11,115 bases of DNA, from NCBI GenBank assembly GCA_028565635.1, contig JAOXYB010056267.1:1-11115 (forward strand). The letters are read 5' to 3'. This DNA is from Phoronis ovalis. Lineage: Eukaryota > Phoronida > Phoronidae. This document shows, one piece after another, positions 7,953 to 11,115 of the stretch; the stretch's first letter is position 1, and the number at the start of each line of letters is the position of its first letter. The notes under the pieces were generated by a model. The model saw nothing but the letters and a program-made list of their open reading frames with translations, had not been told where the DNA came from and did not search any database. Made by a program: the position numbers and the translations under genes.

Positions 7953-7962
7953 GTGACGTCAC
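7953..7962. promoter_or_regulatory. Full CRE-type palindrome
   Basis: GTGACGTCAC contains the complete cAMP-response element TGACGTCA, the known binding site of CREB/ATF bZIP factors in animals. It lies in AT-rich DNA with no gene recognised nearby, so function is only a possibility. An 8-base site can occur by chance, though CpG-containing sites are less expected in DNA this AT-rich. Confidence 0.3.
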
Positions 7963-8478
7963 GTCTTAATAAGAAAAACATATAATTCGTTCAGCAAGGA
8001 CAATATCTGCAGGATATATCCAGATTTTAACTTGTTTAAATGATATCACGTCGTGATAACATAAAAATCATCAATCATCTACCTTCTTTTTTATTTAATG
8101 AAATGTCCTAATACTTACTATAACAATAAATAAATAAGCTCCCATGCAGGTACAATTAGCCTACAGGTCACTCTGATGTAAAATGGTGTACTAATACAAT
8201 AGATATGTCGAAAATCACAGACATGTCGAAAATTTAAGCAAACATTCTAGTAAAATTCCTAAAAGCAGTATAGCATACATTGTCATTTGTACACTTTCAC
8301 ATCACCTTATTTAAATACAAGATTTTAATTGTTATTTCCCAGATAATTTAGCAGGTGTACATAAAAGTCAATGAGTTAATAATTTTAAATTTATCAGCCA
8401 AATATGTTTTTCAGTTTAAAATAACTTTAAGAGGTATCTCTTTACAGTCCTTGTCGGTGTATACCTAATTCTCTCACT
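7963..8478. other. AT-rich non-coding stretch
   Basis: No gene is recognised. It holds the 15-base interrupted palindrome at 8044-8058, listed separately, and the CCATGCAGGT string near 8143, which also occurs near 7037 in a similar context (AGGTWCAAT), possibly a trace of another repeat. Confidence 0.5.
8044..8058. repeat. Near-perfect palindrome TATCACG-T-CGTGATA
   Basis: Seven-base arms surround one central base and are perfectly complementary. It could be a dimeric transcription-factor site or chance. It lies about 90 bases from the CRE-type palindrome. Confidence 0.5.
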
Positions 8479-8500
8479 CACACACACACACACATACACA
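8479..8500. repeat. Short (CA)n microsatellite
   Basis: Eight CA units at 8479-8494 are followed by TACACA. The complement is a TG repeat of the same class as the tract at 227-250. Confidence 0.9.
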
Positions 8501-8694
8501 TCTAAAGTTTGCACAGGCTGAACAATGACCAGGACGCTTAGAGTGTTAAACAGGTCTTAAATACAATCCGGTTGATACTGTTTTTTATTGGACAAGGGAG
8601 TGATGCCTAAAGCAAAACATACACCCATTTGCAGAGACTTTGTCTGAGAATGGGCTCATTTCTACATTTATCAACCGAAAATGCGACCAATATT

Positions 8695-8845
8695 TTTATT
8701 TTCCCATCCACTTCTATAGTAACTTCATGTTTTACTTTAACTCATTTTATACATTTCAAACAGCGAAGAAAATTTCCTAAGAACTGACGTTTATTATATA
8801 TAATACTCCCAGTTAAATGTCCGTGCAGATGATCACCAAAATGTT
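8695..8845 (+). repeat. Left inverted arm of the 8695-9784 element
   Basis: It begins TTTATTTTCCCATCCA-like and ends ATCACCAAAATGTT. It matches the reverse complement of 9645-9784 at about 93 percent over the gap-free blocks (114 of 122 counted). It contains a TA-rich insertion near 8790-8808 that the other arm lacks. Confidence 0.8.
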
Positions 8846-8941
8846 GCTTGGAAACAGAAACCAATTTCTAGATTTCCCCTTTTAGCAGCACATCCCCGAG
8901 TTCACCATGTTTTGATATCCTGGGATAACAATGAGAATAGT

Positions 8942-9078
8942 TGGGTACACATGTCTGTTATGAATATAGCTTTATTTGGAACCTATGACCTTCATGAATT
9001 TATAACTTTTTGGGATCTATGATCTCAAAGTTGATACCATTTATGGGACCTATTAATCCTGCATTCAAAATTACCTAT
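8942..9078 (+). repeat. Degenerate 33-35 base tandem repeat inside the element
   Basis: Units start with TGGGTACACATG (8942), TGGAACCTATGACCT (8977), TGGGATCTATGATCT (9011) and TGGGACCTATTAATCCT (9044), spaced 35, 34 and 33 bases. The cores are clearly related (TGGRAYCTATGAYCT). The first unit is the weakest. It lies within the spacer of the inverted-repeat element. Confidence 0.55.
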
Positions 9079-9644
9079 TGCAAATGCAAGAAAAGAATAG
9101 GCTGGAACAAATTTATTTTTGAGCGTTTTTGCTCGAAACAAACGGACCTTTGAAAGTTGCATCTAATTATATTTAATTTCGTGACCTGGTAGCCTTTATT
9201 TTTTTTTGCTTTTACTGTTTATACTACCGGATAATTTCTGGAAATATATAGTTTGTCTCTGCTTTTCATAACGACCATACATGCCAACTATTCTTACTGT
9301 CAACACTGCGTGCCATGTATGTAACTTCCTCAGGCAAACAACCCTAGATAGCAAGGTAATTGAACTTCATTACAAATTACATAGCAGGTACTTAAATGTG
9401 TGTAAGTAAGATGCAGTATCTCAATAACGTAAAGAATATATCACGCGAGAGAAAGAACAGAGAAGCTATTTGGGAAATATTTAGAGAATGCATACGATGA
9501 CCTTATTTCTTTTTGTAATGAAGTTGAAAAACAAAATTGACAAACACATGTCTTATGATTCGAGTTAGGACAGAAGAATCGGATTTTGTCATGTGTGATT
9601 GGGTATCTTTCCAGCGGTAGTCTTATACAAAGTGGAATAGCAAA

Positions 9645-9784
9645 AACATTTGGGTGATCACCTGCACGAAAATTTAACTGGAACTGCAGTTCTTAGGAAA
9701 TTTTCTTGGCGCTATATTTTTGAAATGTATAAAATGACATAAAGTAAAACATGACGTTACTATAGAAATGGATGGGAAAATAAA
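9645..9784 (-). repeat. Right inverted arm of the 8695-9784 element
   Basis: This is the reverse-complement partner of 8695-8845. It lacks the TA-rich insertion and carries a few extra bases (ATAT, CC) around 9708-9718, where the left arm reads CAGCG. Confidence 0.8.
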
Positions 9785-10427
9785 TTGTGTCCTTATACCA
9801 AACATTGCTATTATTTGATTGATTATTGTGCTGCTGTAACTGTCTTACGAACTAAAATAAATTAATTACATTGGAAACAAAACTTATTTAAACTATTTTA
9901 ATTGTAGATATAAATTGGCAAACAAGGACGCAAAACAAATCATTCCCACCGAGATCGTATTTAGTTCACAACTGTTCTCAGAAACAATTGTATTTAAAAA
10001 ATAATTTCACAGTTAGATAGATAACTTACAAAAAACTATTTAGTTTTAATTATCTAATTAGCATATTTAATTCTCCTTTCTCCTCTGCTTCCACTTCTTT
10101 TGTAACATTGAAGGCGTATACTAAATTGAGAGAAGGCATGTGTTAACCCACTTATGAGCTGCTATTTCGGGCGGTATCGTGATGTGACCATCCTCGAAAA
10201 ACAATACTTCTCGGATTATTACATTACTGATTTGCCCTCATTACCAGGTCACAGATGGTAATAATTCTAATAATAATTTTAATAACACATATCTGCATAT
10301 ATAACACGTGTAACATAAGAAGCTGTTGACTTTAATCCGTATTTGTATACAAGAAATGCAATCTCAGCAGTATTTTACATATCTTGTTGCTGTTAATGCC
10401 ATTCAGTGTCACTTTCCTTCGGCTTAC
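9785..10427. other. AT-rich stretch without a recognisable gene
   Basis: There is no open frame of interest. A short TAA/AATAAT-rich patch lies at 10257-10285. A GC-richer patch at about 10140-10255 has a different base composition and could be a fragment of a dispersed repeat, but I recognise no element. Nothing else is supported. Confidence 0.5.
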
Positions 10428-10524
10428 CTGGGTATGTGTGCCCCAGGGAATTCCAGTACAAGGCCTTAATGGTCGGGTAGGTATAGATATAGGATTCAAT
10501 TTCTAGCAGGTGTAAAAGTCTAAA
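10428..10524 (-). other. Weak candidate internal exon or GC-richer repeat fragment
   Basis: On the minus strand an acceptor-like T-rich stretch ending TTTCAG precedes 10524, and a strong donor-like CAG/GTAAGC follows at 10428/10427. Between them one frame is fully open and reads through YPTIKALYWNSLGHTYP. That frame stays open past the donor up to a TAA near 10397, so it could equally be an unspliced relic. The segment is richer in GC than its flanks. I recognise no domain. There is no partner exon in the window, so a repeat fragment is as likely as an exon. Confidence 0.2.
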
Positions 10525-10835
10525 CTGAAATTTTTTTACATATAATATCATATTCCTGGCATTTATTTTAGAAAATTTGCATCCATTTCATAAAATTATT
10601 AATTAATTTACCGTACTTAAAACTTAAAGGACTCTTTAAAGAAAGGTACCTGTGATTTGGCAATAACTAACCTTGAAATTAGATTCCCGTTCCCCTGCTT
10701 TATATATTCTTCAAGTAGTTTTCTACCAGGTTAAAATGTAAAGCTACGTTTGCAATCTGTAATAATAATTCTTCCTTTCACAAAACAAATCTGCAACTGA
10801 GATTGATTAATGTTCGTCTTTTATTTTTATGCTCC

Positions 10836-10855
10836 TTATCAGTTTTTATCAGTTT
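10836..10855 (+). repeat. Two-copy tandem TTATCAGTTT
   Basis: A perfect 10-base duplication lies at the left edge of repeat copy 2 (10850-10961). Only the second copy extends into the shared CAGTTTCGG sequence. Confidence 0.8.
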
Positions 10856-10961
10856 CGGTTATTTATTAAAATGTCATGCCATATGCGATACCATCGTTTA
10901 ATCACAGATTATACAAATAAATACACATCCGGTTCATGTACTAGGTGTGGTGACGAATGTC
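10850..10961 (+). repeat. Diverged dispersed repeat, copy 2
   Basis: It aligns with 7770-7878 in direct orientation, sharing CAGTTTCGGTYATTTAYTAA at the start and GACGAATGT/AACGAATGT at the end. A small open frame crosses it (10829-11020), but the shared decay pattern does not preserve reading, so I do not treat it as a gene. Confidence 0.55.
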
Positions 10962-11115
10962 GGTACTTTTGCAAAATTTTATTAAGCAATTCGATGGATG
11001 ATACAGTGCTCAATACTTAACGTGGCAAGAACCGTTAACATATTGTAACTTGCAAAAATATTGATATTTTCTTTTTTGTGAATTCTGCTTGGCCATATTC
11101 TTTGGAATAAATTTA

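Larger units (their letters stand above)
8695..9784. mobile_element. Inverted-repeat (foldback/MITE-like) element, unnamed
   Basis: Two inverted arms, 8695-8845 and 9645-9784, flank a 799-base spacer. Three gap-free blocks align by eye: 8697-8760 with 9782-9719 (60 of 64 match), 8766-8786 with 9707-9687 (21 of 21) and 8809-8845 with 9681-9645 (33 of 37). The left arm has an extra 18 bases or so of TA-rich sequence around 8790-8808. Homology stops abruptly on both outer sides. This is the layout of a non-autonomous DNA transposon with long terminal inverted repeats. The spacer has no recognisable transposase. I found no clear target-site duplication, so the outer ends and the superfamily are undetermined. 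Alternatives are a nested inverted duplication of some other repeat or a foldback element. Confidence 0.7.

Noticed and set aside
8340-10525. Shared TAGCAGGTGTA and AAAAGTC near 8349 and 10505
   Set aside because: The match is short, with a small gap, and does not extend on either side.
1-11115. CRISPR array, rRNA, tRNA, bacterial operon or prophage
   Set aside because: No regular spacer-repeat array, no rRNA motifs, no cloverleaf and no packed gene order are visible; the content is animal-type.

Overview
The window looks like nuclear DNA of an invertebrate animal, plausibly a mollusc or a related marine phylum. It is strongly AT-rich, has TG/CA microsatellites, no bacterial-style packed genes or ribosome binding sites, and carries decayed copies of animal-type elements. 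The phylum is an inference, because no intact conserved gene fixes it. I see no complete protein-coding gene. The window reads as intergenic or intronic sequence filled with old repeats and gene relics.

Left part (1-3440). A mixed TA/TG/CG alternating purine-pyrimidine tract lies at 138-254. From about 1154 to 1640 a short dyad motif (TTYACC, a 4-5 base centre, then GGTRWA or GTGTAT) recurs at irregular 30-70 base intervals. On the minus strand, 2210 to about 1797 holds the start of a leucine-rich-repeat (LRR) receptor-like gene. It has a Met, a signal-peptide-like segment and a cysteine-capped LRR N-terminal domain, followed by LRR-like sequence broken by stops and frame changes. A GC-rich, G-run island (about 3285-3375) stands out from its AT-rich surroundings.

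Middle (about 3440-5830). A 5'-truncated, dead non-LTR retrotransposon (LINE, CR1/jockey-like) lies on the plus strand. The order is: part of the apurinic-type endonuclease, a deletion, the linker, the reverse transcriptase over several frames, the C-terminal region, a stop at 5709, and a short 3' UTR with a hairpin and TTACAT repeats. Its RT active site has lost all three catalytic aspartates.

Right part (5830-11115). There are no convincing genes. A newly noticed inverted-repeat (foldback/MITE-like) element spans 8695-9784, with arms of about 140-150 bases and a spacer of about 800 bases holding a degenerate 33-35 base tandem repeat. Two diverged direct copies of a segment of about 110 bases lie at 7770-7878 and 10850-10961. 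A full cAMP-response-type palindrome is at 7953-7962. A GC-richer minus-strand segment at 10428-10524, flanked by splice-like signals, is a weak exon candidate.

Nothing here forms an operon or pathway. The two protein-related relics, LINE and LRR, are unrelated to each other in function.
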